33,371 bases of DNA from Candidatus Binatus sp. (GTDB lineage: Bacteria; Desulfobacterota; Binatia; Binatales; Binataceae). The stretch covers positions 1 to 33,371 of the forward strand of contig NZ_DATCTO010000046.1 in NCBI RefSeq assembly GCF_036567905.1, read 5' to 3'. The notes under the pieces were generated by a model. It worked only from the letters and a program-made list of their open reading frames with translations, had not been told where the DNA came from and made no database searches. A program made the position numbers and the translations under genes. Below are positions 25,026 to 33,246 of the stretch, piece by piece (within the stretch, counting starts at the first letter, position 1; the number at the start of each line of letters is the position of its first letter).

Positions 25026-25835
25026 TTAGCCCTTGGGCTTGGCGAAGCCCGGGAAGGACGGTTGGCGTTTTTCCTGCAAGGCGGCGACGCCCTCGCTCAA
25101 ATCGGCGCCGAAAAATCCCATCATCTCGAGCGCCAGCGATGCGTCGAACGCCGGGCCTGCAACGCGCAGCCAATTGTTGAGCGAGCGTTTGGTGAATCTC
25201 ACCGCCTGTTGCGGGCCGCGCGCGAGCTTGCGCGCGACTTCCATCGCCTTGTCCATCAGCTTGTCGGCGGGAACGCACAGGCTCACCAGCCCGATGCGCT
25301 CGGCCTCCTTGCCGTCGATGAATTCCGCCGTCATCAGGTAGTACTTCGCCTTGGCCATGCCGCACAGCAGCGGCCAGATGATCACCGCATGATCTCCGGC
25401 CGCGACGCCGAGGCGCAAATGTCCGTCGGTGATGCGCATCGCCTCCGACGCGATGCTGATATCCGCCATGAACGCGACCGCCAATCCCGCGCCGACGGCG
25501 ACGCCGTTGATCGCGGAGATGATTGGCTTGTCGAGATTGATCATGTTGTAAACGATGTCGCCGGCTTCCTTCCAGGCCTTGCCTACGTTGGCCGCGCTCG
25601 CCGTCATCTGCGCAATCATGTCGAGGTCGCCGCCCGCTGAAAACGCGCGCCCGGCGCCGGTGATCACCACGACATTGGTTTCGTCGTCGTCGGCAACGTC
25701 GAGCCACACGCGGCTCAACTCCCAATGGAGGCGGCTGTTGGTGGCGTTGAGCACCTCGGGACGATTGATCGTGATGAGCAGGACGCCGTCGTCGCGGCGC
25801 TCGAACAGGAGATGCTGGTACTCGCTGTATTTCAC
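25026..25835 (-). CDS. Crotonase-family (enoyl-CoA hydratase-like) protein with altered active site
   Basis: The predicted protein has 269 residues from GTG 25835. The fold is clear from FSAGGDLD (oxyanion hole, about 65-72), INGVAVGAGLAVAFMADI and a typical C-terminus. However, the two glutamates of enoyl-CoA hydratase appear replaced: the first position reads Ala in GAGLAVA, and the second reads His139 in TDGHLRLG. Asp148 in VAAGDHA lies nine residues after His139. A His/Asp pair at that spacing recalls 6-oxocamphor hydrolase-type crotonases, from memory. So it is probably not a classical hydratase; it may be a hydrolase, decarboxylase or isomerase. It lies 49 bases after the aldolase gene on the same strand. 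Upstream is a short TTCACTTTT tandem repeat with no clear ribosome site. Confidence 0.8.
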   Translation of the reverse strand: MKYSEYQHLLFERRDDGVLLITINRPEVLNATNSRLHWELSRVWLDVADDDETNVVVITGAGRAFSAGGDLDMIAQMTASAANVGKAWKEAGDIVYNMINLDKPIISAINGVAVGAGLAVAFMADISIASEAMRITDGHLRLGVAAGDHAVIIWPLLCGMAKAKYYLMTAEFIDGKEAERIGLVSLCVPADKLMDKAMEVARKLARGPQQAVRFTKRSLNNWLRVAGPAFDASLALEMMGFFGADLSEGVAALQEKRQPSFPGFAKPKG

Positions 25836-25852
25836 TTTTTCACTTTTTTCAC
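25831..25852. repeat. Short tandem repeat at the crotonase start
   Basis: TTCACTTTT is repeated about two and a half times at the 5' edge of the crotonase gene. On the minus strand this gives GTGAAAAA units that include the GTG start, so slippage here would change the start region. Confidence 0.5.
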
Positions 25853-25884
25853 TGGCACCGTCATGCGCCTGGACGGATGCCTGA

Positions 25885-26799
25885 TCAACTTTTGTAAATG
25901 TCGATGACCTTGCCGAGCAGCGCGATCGCTTCGGGTTTCGGACGCTGAAAGCTGTTGCGGCCGATGATCGAGCCGTAACCGCCGCCGGCGTGGATCCCGC
26001 GGACGGTGTTCAGCAACGAGTCGTCGGTTTCCTTGGCGCCGCCCGAGAAAATCACGATGCGCCGGCCGTCGAAGGCCGACTGCATGACGTGCTTGATGCG
26101 CGCCGAGAACGGCTCGAGCGGAACCTTGTTGGCGTCGTACACTTTTTTGGCCTCGGCCAGTTCGATAAAAGCGGTGGGCGGCTTGACCTTGATCATGTTC
26201 GCACCGAGCTGCGCCGCGATTTGCGCCGCGTACGCGACCACGTCGAGCGCGGTCTCGCCCTGCTTGCTGACACCGGAGCCGCGCGGATACGACCACAGGA
26301 CCAGCGGCAGTCCATTGGCCTTGGCCTCTTCGCCGATTTCGCGCGCCTCCTGGTACATCGACTTCTCCTGGGTCGAGCCCGGGTAGATCGTAAGTCCGAT
26401 CGCCGCGCATCCCAGCCGCAGAGCGTCCTTGACGCTGGCGGTCACGGCCAGCGCGGGATCTTTTTCCTCGTTGAGAACGTCGTGATTGTTGGCCTTCAGG
26501 ATGAGCGGAATCTCGCCGGCGTACTCGGCCGCGCCCGCCTCGAGAAATCCCAGCGGCGCCGCGTATGCGTTGCAGCCCGCATCGATGGCGAGCTGAAAGT
26601 GATAGCGCGGGTCATAGGCGGGCGGATTGACCGCGAAGCTTCGCGCCGGGCCATGCTCGAAGCCCTGGTCCACGGGCAGGATTACGAATTTGCCGGTGCC
26701 CGCGAGCTTGCCGTGGTTGAGCATCCGCGCCAGGTTGCTGCGCACGCCGGCGTTTTCGCAGTCGTAATAGCCAAGAATCTCTCGAACGCGCTTGGTCAT
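25885..26799 (-). CDS. Fructose-bisphosphate aldolase, class I (archaeal/DhnA type)
   Basis: The predicted protein has 304 residues from ATG 26799 (AGAGG just upstream). It cleaves or forms fructose-1,6-bisphosphate with a Schiff-base lysine, here K204 in MIKVKPP. Phosphate-binding stretches are FSGGAKETDD (251-260) and GRNSFQRP (280-287). The N-terminal LPVDQGFEHG also fits the DeoC/FbaB family. It lies 48 bases after glk in a cluster with fbp, zwf and gnd, so a role in central carbon flow is solid. The archaeal-type class I enzyme in a bacterium is a known pattern (FbaB). Confidence 0.9.
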   Translation of the reverse strand: MTKRVREILGYYDCENAGVRSNLARMLNHGKLAGTGKFVILPVDQGFEHGPARSFAVNPPAYDPRYHFQLAIDAGCNAYAAPLGFLEAGAAEYAGEIPLILKANNHDVLNEEKDPALAVTASVKDALRLGCAAIGLTIYPGSTQEKSMYQEAREIGEEAKANGLPLVLWSYPRGSGVSKQGETALDVVAYAAQIAAQLGANMIKVKPPTAFIELAEAKKVYDANKVPLEPFSARIKHVMQSAFDGRRIVIFSGGAKETDDSLLNTVRGIHAGGGYGSIIGRNSFQRPKPEAIALLGKVIDIYKS

Positions 26800-26847
26800 A
26801 TACCTCTGTCTCCCGTCTGGAGTGTCATTGCAGTTTGCATTCCTATA

Positions 26848-27834
26848 TCACAACATCGCGGCGGCATAGTGGGCCGCGCCAAGCAGGCCGGCGGCTGGAT
26901 TGAGCGATACGCGGACTTCGATCCGTTTCAGGATCTCGTTCAGCCGCCCTTTGGACAAGAACCCTCGCACGAACGCACCATCGGTGAGCATCGGCAAAAT
27001 TTTCGGCGCGATCCCTCCGCCCAGAAAGACACCGCCCAGCGCCAGGACTTTGAGCGCCAGGTTGGCGGCCTCGGAACCATAAATATCGCAAAACATGGTG
27101 AGCGCGTGAACGCAAACCGGGTCGCGTCGCTTGAGCGCCGCCGCGCTTACCGCAGCCGAAGGATCGCCCGCGGCGATTTGCCCGCTCAGCCACGCGGGCT
27201 CTTCGGCCCGACTCTCGCGCCTCAGAAAACGATAGATGTTCCAGAGTCCCGGACCCGAAAGGACGCGCTCGCAACTGGCGTGTCCGAATTCGCCCGCGAC
27301 GAACCGGAGCAGCTCGATCTGTTCCGCGCCGTGCGGCGCGAAATCGCTGTGCCCGCCTTCGGATGCGACCGCATAATATTTGTCGCCCTCCCGGACCAGC
27401 GCCGCTTCGCCCAGACCGGTGCCCGCGGCGAGCACCGCGATGTTGCCGTGTTCGGGCGGATTTTCCGCGCGATGCAGAACCGCAAACTCGGCGGGTTTCA
27501 GATGAACCATGCCGTAGGCCGTCGCCGTCAGATCGTTAATCAAGCGAACCGGGACGCCGTTTAGCGCGCGCGACAGCGAGACGCTGCAAAGTTGCCATGC
27601 AACGTTGGCGGCCTGGGCGCGACCGTCGATTATTGGACCCGGCACGCCGAGGCAGACGGCATTCACCGCCGCGCCTGCGCCGAGGAAATCCGCGCACGCC
27701 GCCTCCAGGCTGTCGAACTGCGAGGTCGGGTAGCGGCGCTCGCGCACAATTTCGAGTGTTCCTGCGGAGTGGTTGAAGAGCCCGAGATGGGTTTTGGTTC
27801 CACCGACATCGCCGGCCAGGATGAGGCCATCCAT
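26848..27834 (-). CDS. glk: Glucokinase (Glk family)
   Basis: The predicted protein has 328 residues from ATG 27834 (GAGG upstream). Landmarks are the phosphate loop LAGDVGGTKTHLGLF (7-20), catalytic Asp101 in LINDLTATAYG, AAGTGLGEA (136-144) and EGGHSDFAP (159-167), the signature of the bacterial Glk family, not the ROK type. It phosphorylates glucose to glucose-6-phosphate, the substrate of the zwf product in the same cluster. It follows fbp by 18 bases. Confidence 0.9.
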   Translation of the reverse strand: MDGLILAGDVGGTKTHLGLFNHSAGTLEIVRERRYPTSQFDSLEAACADFLGAGAAVNAVCLGVPGPIIDGRAQAANVAWQLCSVSLSRALNGVPVRLINDLTATAYGMVHLKPAEFAVLHRAENPPEHGNIAVLAAGTGLGEAALVREGDKYYAVASEGGHSDFAPHGAEQIELLRFVAGEFGHASCERVLSGPGLWNIYRFLRRESRAEEPAWLSGQIAAGDPSAAVSAAALKRRDPVCVHALTMFCDIYGSEAANLALKVLALGGVFLGGGIAPKILPMLTDGAFVRGFLSKGRLNEILKRIEVRVSLNPAAGLLGAAHYAAAML

Positions 27835-27852
27835 AGGAACCTCGATCCGCTT

Positions 27853-28848
27853 CTAGCCTTCGACGTGGAACGACTCGGCGAGCGCGACTTCCTCGGCGCT
27901 GCCGATATAAATCGGATCCCGCTCGTGGATCGCGGTGGCGGCGAGCTCGAGAATTCGCTGTTTGCCGGTCGAACCGCGGCCGCCGGCCTGTTCCGCGAGC
28001 ATCGAGAGCGGCGCAAGCTCGTACATCAGGCGCAGTTTTCCCTTGGCCTTGCCGCCTTCGGCAACCTCGGAGGGATACATAAATATTCCGCCCTCGAGCA
28101 GGCATCGATGGAAATCGGCGGCGAATGCACCTGAGTATCGAAGTGAGTAGCTGGTGCGTTTGTCTTTGCGGCTGGTAATGTGCGCGACGAACTTGCGCGC
28201 TCCGTCGTGCCACTTCCCCACGTTGCCCTGATTGACCGCATAGGTAGTCCCGTGCGGCGGCATCTTCACATTCTCTTTCCAGAGAATGAACTCACCGAGA
28301 GTTCGATCGAGCGTGAAGATATCGACGCCGGCGCCGGCGCTATACACCAGCTGCGCGGCCGGCCCGTACAGGATGTAACCCGCGATGACCTGCTGACTCC
28401 CGGGGACGAGGATGTCGTCGATTCCGGCCCCGTGCCTGGGCGCGCGCTTCTTGACGGCGAAGATGGTGCCGAGCGAACCGTTTACGTCGGTATTGGATGA
28501 GCCGTCGATGGGATCGTAGAGTACGCAGTAGCTATTCTCGCGGCAATTGGATGAGTAATGATGCGGCTCGTCCATTTCCTCGGAGATGAGACTACATACC
28601 GGAGATCCATGCTCGAATGCCTCGAGGAAAACTTTGTTGCCCCACTCGTCGAGCTTCTTGACCTTTTCGCCGTGCACGTTGGTTTCGCCGGTGTAGCCCA
28701 GCCCGCCGTGGCCCGCCAGCGCCAGCTCCCGCGTGATGCGCGTGGCGATGAACTCGATGCGTTTCATTATAAGAGCGAGGTCCGCGACCGGCACCGCAGT
28801 CGCGCTTTTGGCCTTGATATGACGCGTGAGAGTGATGCCGTTGCTCAT
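27853..28848 (-). CDS. fbp: Fructose-1,6-bisphosphatase, class I
   Basis: The predicted protein has 331 residues from ATG 28848 (AAGGG upstream); a longer frame to 29034 would overlap zwf and is rejected. Metal and phosphate sites are SLISEEMDE (86-94), YDPIDGSSNTD (111-121) and the C-terminal GKLRLMYELAPLSMLAEQAGG. It hydrolyses fructose-1,6-bisphosphate to fructose-6-phosphate. Placement between zwf and glk suits recycling of triose phosphates back into the pentose phosphate pathway. Confidence 0.93.
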   Translation of the reverse strand: MSNGITLTRHIKAKSATAVPVADLALIMKRIEFIATRITRELALAGHGGLGYTGETNVHGEKVKKLDEWGNKVFLEAFEHGSPVCSLISEEMDEPHHYSSNCRENSYCVLYDPIDGSSNTDVNGSLGTIFAVKKRAPRHGAGIDDILVPGSQQVIAGYILYGPAAQLVYSAGAGVDIFTLDRTLGEFILWKENVKMPPHGTTYAVNQGNVGKWHDGARKFVAHITSRKDKRTSYSLRYSGAFAADFHRCLLEGGIFMYPSEVAEGGKAKGKLRLMYELAPLSMLAEQAGGRGSTGKQRILELAATAIHERDPIYIGSAEEVALAESFHVEG

Positions 28849-28895
28849 CTGCAATCCCTTCCCGACAAATTGCACAGGTTGATCGGGTTCTCCTG

Positions 28896-30428
28896 CTAGA
28901 GCGTTCGCCAGGTGCGCCCGTCGGCCGCGATCATCAGGGCGGCCTCGAGCGGTCCCCACGAGCCCGCAGCATAGATGGGTGGATCCATGGGCGACTGGGC
29001 CCAGGCATCCAGGATCGGTTGCACGAACCTCCACGCTTCATTGACCGTGTCCCGCCGCATGAAGAGCGTCTGATCGCCGACGATCACGTCGTTGAGCAGG
29101 GTCTCGTACGCTTCCGGCGTGGAAGTCACGTAGTGAAAATCGACTTTGACCTGCTGGAGGCGGGTCTGTGAGCCGGGCACCTTGGACATGATATGGAGCG
29201 CGAGGCCTTCGTTGGGTTGAATCCTGATGGTCAGCATATTGGGCGCCAGTGGAGCGCGCGGGTTTGAGTTATACAGGATTCGGGGCACGCTGTTGAAGTA
29301 GATCGCGATTTCGCTCGAGCGCTTGGGCATCCGTTTGCCGGTGCGCAGGTAGAACGGCACGCCGGCCCATCGCCAGTTATCGATCCAGCATCGCAGCGCG
29401 ACAAACGTCTCGATTTGCGAATCCGGCGCGACCTGCTCCTCGGCGCGGTAGGCCTTGACCGCCGCGCCGCCGATCAGTCCCTCGCCGTACTGGCCGCGCA
29501 CGACCCATTTTTCGATATCCTCGTCGCCGAGCGGGCGCAGCGCGCGCAGTACGTCGAGCTTTGCGTCGCGCATCGATTCGGCGCCGGTGGTGTTGGGCGG
29601 CTCGGTCGCAATCATGCAGAGCGTTTGCAGCAGATGGCTCTGCACCATGTCGCGCAGCGCCCCGGCGTGATCGTAATAGGAGGCGCGCGTGCCGACGCCC
29701 TCGGCCTCGGCGACGGTTATCTGGACATGGTCAACGAATCGCGCCGTCCATATAGGTTCGAGGATCGCGTTGGCGAAGCGCAACACCATCAGGTTTTCGA
29801 CGGTTTCCTTGCCGAGGTAATGGTCGATTCTGAAAATCTGGCTTTCGTCGAAATGGCGCGCGAGCTGGGCGTTGATCTCCGACGCGCTGGCGAGATCGGA
29901 GCCAATCGGTTTTTCGACCACGACGCGCGCGAACGGATGCTCCTTCTCATGCCGATGAATCATTCTGGCGGCGGTCAATCCCCCCGAACAGGTGTCGATG
30001 AAAGCCGGCGGAATCGCAAAGTAGAAGACCCGATTGGCTTCGGTGCCGAACTCGGCGTCGAGCGCCTCGCATCGCTTGTGCAGGTTCTGATAATCGGCGG
30101 CCTCGGTGAACGAGCCACGATTGAAATGGAGCAGCGGGGCGAACTTCGCCCAGTGTTCGTTGTCGACCGGGCGGCGCGAGAACTTTTCGATGCCGCTGAG
30201 CGCGAACGCGCGATACTTCTCGTCGTCGAGATCCTCCATCGAGAAACCGAGGATCGCGAACTTATCGGGCAATTCGCCGTCGAGCGAGAGATTGTACAGC
30301 GCGGGAATCAACTTGCGATGGCTCAAGTCGCCGGCGCCGCCGAAGATCACCACGATGCACGGATCGTAGTGATGGCGGTCCTTGACCGGATGACCGAGAT
30401 CGACGGTCCTGTTTGCAGGCGCGGCCAT
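28896..30428 (-). CDS. zwf: Glucose-6-phosphate dehydrogenase
   Basis: The predicted protein has 510 residues from ATG 30428. The coenzyme site is IFGGAGDLSHRKL (28-40), a variant of the usual GASGDLA. The substrate site EKPIG (172-176) and the active-site signature RIDHYLGKE (200-208) are intact. It makes 6-phosphogluconolactone and NAD(P)H. The gene lies 23 bases after gnd. No gene for 6-phosphogluconolactonase is in the cluster, so that step must be elsewhere or spontaneous. Confidence 0.95.
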   Translation of the reverse strand: MAAPANRTVDLGHPVKDRHHYDPCIVVIFGGAGDLSHRKLIPALYNLSLDGELPDKFAILGFSMEDLDDEKYRAFALSGIEKFSRRPVDNEHWAKFAPLLHFNRGSFTEAADYQNLHKRCEALDAEFGTEANRVFYFAIPPAFIDTCSGGLTAARMIHRHEKEHPFARVVVEKPIGSDLASASEINAQLARHFDESQIFRIDHYLGKETVENLMVLRFANAILEPIWTARFVDHVQITVAEAEGVGTRASYYDHAGALRDMVQSHLLQTLCMIATEPPNTTGAESMRDAKLDVLRALRPLGDEDIEKWVVRGQYGEGLIGGAAVKAYRAEEQVAPDSQIETFVALRCWIDNWRWAGVPFYLRTGKRMPKRSSEIAIYFNSVPRILYNSNPRAPLAPNMLTIRIQPNEGLALHIMSKVPGSQTRLQQVKVDFHYVTSTPEAYETLLNDVIVGDQTLFMRRDTVNEAWRFVQPILDAWAQSPMDPPIYAAGSWGPLEAALMIAADGRTWRTL

Positions 30429-30451
30429 AAATCGCTTAACCCTCTCGCGCT

Positions 30452-31357
30452 CTATTCCTTGACGACGCCGTGGCCGCCGAACTCGTCGCGCAGCGCGGCG
30501 AGCAATTTCTCGCCGAAGGTGCCTTCGCCCTGGTCAGCGCGCGAGCGAAAGCGCGCGAACAGCACCATGGTGATTATCGGCATCGAGATGTTCTTGTCGA
30601 TTGCGTCCTGCACCGCCCAGCGGCCCTCGCCCGAATCCTCGACGTAGCCCCTGATTTGCTTGAGGCCCGGATCTTTTTCCAGCGCGTTGGCCGTAAGCTC
30701 CAGCAGCCATGATCGCACGACGCTGCCCTGTCGCCACAGGTTTGCGATCCTTGGCAAGTCGAGCCTGTACTCCGACTTGTGCATCGCCTCGAAACCCTCC
30801 GCGTACGCCTGCATCAGCCCGTACTCGATGCCGTTGTGGACCATCTTCACGTAATGGCCTGCGCCATGGCCGCCGACGTGGTCGTAGCCGCCCGGCGGGG
30901 CCAGCGTTTTGAAAATCGGTTCGTAGCGCCTGAAGATGTCCGCCTCGCCGCCGATCATCAGGCAGTAGCCAAGCTTGAGTCCCCAGATGCCGCCGCTGGT
31001 GCCGGCATCCACCAGATGCAGCTTCATGCCGGCCAGTACGGCAGCGCGGCGAACGTCATCGTGAAAGTTGGTGTTGCCGCCGTCGATGATCGCGTCGCCA
31101 GGTTCGAGTAATTCGGCCAGTTGGTTAATCGTGCTGTCGGTGGGATCGCCCGCCGGCACCATCACCCACACGCCCCGCGGCGGCGCGAGCCTGGCTACCA
31201 GATCTTTGAGCGAATTGACGCCGTCGGCGCCGAAGGTTGAAACTTCTTTGAGTTTCGCCTGGTCGAGATCGAAGGCGACAATCTGGTGATTGTCGCGCCG
31301 CAGCCGCTCGACCATGTTCATGCCCATTTTGCCGAGACCAACGAATCCGATTTCCAT
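30452..31357 (-). CDS. gnd: 6-phosphogluconate dehydrogenase, short (Gnd-type) form
   Basis: The predicted protein has 301 residues from ATG 31357 (AGAGGAAG upstream). The N-terminal Rossmann fold has FVGLGKMGMNM, then AFDLD, with an acidic residue at the end of strand 2 where NADP-specific enzymes have NRT. This hints at NAD preference (inference). Substrate and catalytic residues are in DAGTSGGIWG (118-127) and GHYVKMVHNGIEYG (K171, N175). The large C-terminal dimer domain of the 470-residue enzyme is absent, as in the short bacterial form. It is the first gene of the gnd-zwf-fbp-glk-fba run. Confidence 0.92.
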   Translation of the reverse strand: MEIGFVGLGKMGMNMVERLRRDNHQIVAFDLDQAKLKEVSTFGADGVNSLKDLVARLAPPRGVWVMVPAGDPTDSTINQLAELLEPGDAIIDGGNTNFHDDVRRAAVLAGMKLHLVDAGTSGGIWGLKLGYCLMIGGEADIFRRYEPIFKTLAPPGGYDHVGGHGAGHYVKMVHNGIEYGLMQAYAEGFEAMHKSEYRLDLPRIANLWRQGSVVRSWLLELTANALEKDPGLKQIRGYVEDSGEGRWAVQDAIDKNISMPIITMVLFARFRSRADQGEGTFGEKLLAALRDEFGGHGVVKE

Positions 31358-31470
31358 CGTGCTTCCTCTTGGCAGATGACGATGCGATCCGGATTTGCGG
31401 TCACGCGGCGGGAACCGGCAGAGGATTTTCCCGCGCACGCCTCGGCATTTGACTATCCGGCGCTCTGCCT

Positions 31471-31499
31471 AGGCTATTCCAACCCCACCGATTGTTCAA
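31471..31499 (-). promoter_or_regulatory. Promoter candidate for the gnd-zwf cluster
   Basis: On the minus strand TTGAAC (31499-31494), a 17-base spacer and TAGCCT (31476-31471) lie in the 165-base gap between the lipoprotein stop and gnd. The -10 is weak, but the gap suggests a separate transcription start for the sugar cluster. Confidence 0.25.
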
Positions 31500-31522
31500 A
31501 GACCGCGCCTCGAACCGCGCGC

Positions 31523-32290
31523 CTAGCGGGATTTGATGTCGTCTTCGAGCATCAGATTGCGCAAGTCCTGGCGCTGGAAGATCGCCGCCACCGAGCGCGT
31601 CAGCGCGACCGACAATACCTGCCCCGGCTCGTCGTAAATACCGGCTTCGTCCTCGGAACCGAGACCGAACGAGCCCACCGGCGGGTCGTAGTAGGTATCG
31701 CTGGCGCTCCCGGTCCAGAACGGGACACTGAACGGCGGTTTGTAGATCGAGACGTCGAGCGCCAAATCGGCTGTAGTCCGCCAGACAGGACCGTACTGGC
31801 CATTGACGCCGCGGTGCTTTTTTACCCAGCATCGCCGAATCTTGCTCTCGAGCACATACCCGGTGGTGTTCTTGACGCCAGGCTGGTAGGCGACATCGGC
31901 GGACGACGACGCGCTCAAACCCGCCTCATCGGCCGAGCGCCCGATCGCCTGCTGCAGGATCGGGCCGAGCGGCGCGCTGTACAGGCGTTGCGTAATGTTG
32001 CCGGACTGATCGGTGATGACTCCGATCGCCGGATTGCCATTGAGCGGCGCGCTGTCGCCGGTCGCCTCGCGCGCATCGGCCGGCATCAGGATCAGGATGG
32101 CCTTCCTGGGATAACTGTTTTGGTATCCCTTGACCTGGTACGGGTAGTACTCGAGCGTCTGGACCGAGGTCGTCGCGGGCGCGGGCGCACCGCCGCCGAC
32201 GGTCGCACATCCCGAGAGGATCGAGGTGAAGCTCAAAACGATCATGACCGGGAGCGCGATTCGGATTGCGAAGGTCGGCTGGCTCCCCAC
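31523..32290 (-). CDS. Predicted outer-membrane-type lipoprotein, function unknown
   Basis: The predicted protein has 255 residues from GTG 32290. A signal peptide ends in the lipobox ILSGC-A (L-S-G-C), so the protein should be lipid-modified. The mature part starts ATVGGGAPAP and has a mixed alpha/beta domain with no motif I recognise. A segment near the end (ALTRSVAAIFQRQDLRNLM) recalls lipoproteins that assemble secretion or adhesin machinery, but that is weak. It begins 16 bases after the FHA gene's stop, so the two form an operon and may act together at the envelope. Confidence 0.7.
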   Translation of the reverse strand: MGSQPTFAIRIALPVMIVLSFTSILSGCATVGGGAPAPATTSVQTLEYYPYQVKGYQNSYPRKAILILMPADAREATGDSAPLNGNPAIGVITDQSGNITQRLYSAPLGPILQQAIGRSADEAGLSASSSADVAYQPGVKNTTGYVLESKIRRCWVKKHRGVNGQYGPVWRTTADLALDVSIYKPPFSVPFWTGSASDTYYDPPVGSFGLGSEDEAGIYDEPGQVLSVALTRSVAAIFQRQDLRNLMLEDDIKSR

Positions 32291-32306
32291 GATCTGGCTT
32301 CGCCTC

Positions 32307-33176
32307 TTAGCGATTCGCCACTTGGGCCCGCTCGCGGAAGAGAAACAGCGTGCCTCCCACCTCGAGCCGGTCGCCGCTCTTGAGCGCGTAGCGGCCCGCC
32401 ACCGGATGTCGATTCACGAATATCTGGCCGCCGGTCGGACTGATGATGAAATTCTTGCCCTCGCGCCGGATGATCGCATGATTGCCGAGCACCGTCTGAT
32501 CGCCGAACAGCCCGATGTCGCTTTCTTCGGCGCGCCCGATAATCGTCACGCCCTTGAGCAGCGGATATTCGCGGCCCTCGCGCGCGTTGCGGCTCTGGCT
32601 GCGCACGACCATCAGCCAGCCGCGCTTGAGCAACTCGCCGACCAGTCCGATGAAGAATCCGATCAGTGCGCCGAGGATGATGATCGCGATCGCGCGTCCG
32701 AACGCCTGCGGAAACGTGCTCGTCAGGCTCTGGTAAAAAAATCCGCCGAGCGCGCCGCCAAGCACGCCGCCGATCGCGCCATTGCGCCGCCGCGCCGCCG
32801 ATCCCGACGCCGATCCAACGCCGAGTCCGACCGCGATTCCGAGCACGCCCCATCCCAGGATTCGGCCATTGAGACCGCCCAGTATGTCGAACGCAAATTC
32901 GCCCACCAGCAATCCCAACGCTCCGCCCGCCGCGCCGATCGCTCCGCCGACCACGAATCTGCGCACCGCCTGGCGCAACTGGCCCACGCTGAGCGTTTCG
33001 ATCGAGGCGAGAAACGCGCTGATCAGCGCGCCGATCAGCGCACCGAACAGGATATCGCGGCCATAAACCCAGCGGATGCCGAGAATTGGCTCCGACAGCC
33101 CCCACGCGGCGAAGCCGCCGAGCGCGCCGGCGGCCGCGTAGAAGAGAAGTTTTTCGCGGGAAACGTTACTCGCCAT
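32307..33176 (-). CDS. Membrane protein with Gly-rich helices and C-terminal FHA domain
   Basis: The predicted protein has 289 residues from ATG 33176. Residues 10-190 hold about six hydrophobic helices rich in Gly (glycine-zipper-like GGAIGAAGGALG). Residues 205-285 are an FHA phosphothreonine-binding domain with the core GR (VTIIGRAEES), the strand LGNHAIIRR and the final asparagine in IFVNRHPV. The FHA domain should face the cytoplasm and bind a phosphorylated partner; no Ser/Thr kinase is in the window. A short upstream frame (33192-33166) overlaps its start. It is upstream of the lipoprotein gene by 16 bases. Confidence 0.8.
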   Translation of the reverse strand: MASNVSREKLLFYAAAGALGGFAAWGLSEPILGIRWVYGRDILFGALIGALISAFLASIETLSVGQLRQAVRRFVVGGAIGAAGGALGLLVGEFAFDILGGLNGRILGWGVLGIAVGLGVGSASGSAARRRNGAIGGVLGGALGGFFYQSLTSTFPQAFGRAIAIIILGALIGFFIGLVGELLKRGWLMVVRSQSRNAREGREYPLLKGVTIIGRAEESDIGLFGDQTVLGNHAIIRREGKNFIISPTGGQIFVNRHPVAGRYALKSGDRLEVGGTLFLFRERAQVANR

Positions 33177-33192
33177 GATGCAGCTTTTTCAT
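33166..33192 (-). CDS. Eight-codon leader frame overlapping the FHA gene start
   Basis: ATG 33192 has the best ribosome site in the region (GAGGGTG) and reads M-K-K-L-H-H-G-E then TAA, in a different frame from the FHA gene whose ATG (33176) lies inside it. The FHA start has no ribosome site of its own at proper spacing. Translation of the peptide may deliver ribosomes to the FHA ATG (coupling). It could also be chance. Confidence 0.35.
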   Translation of the reverse strand: MKKLHHGE

Positions 33193-33246
33193 TTTTCACC
33201 CTCAGCATTGCGCGTGCCGGAGTCAGGTTCAAGCGCAAATCCGCCA

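Noticed and set aside
25832..25864. Mini-frame MTVPVKKVKK ending on the crotonase GTG start
   Set aside because: No ribosome site of its own and low complexity made of the TTCACTTTT tandem repeat.
25990..27564. Long plus-strand reading frame of 524 codons
   Set aside because: It lies opposite fba and glk, whose motifs are complete; it is rich in Arg, Gly and His as expected from GC-rich antisense frames and has no recognisable domain.
29415..30647. Plus-strand reading frame of 410 codons
   Set aside because: Antisense to zwf and gnd, no motif, no ribosome site; a shadow of GC-rich third positions.
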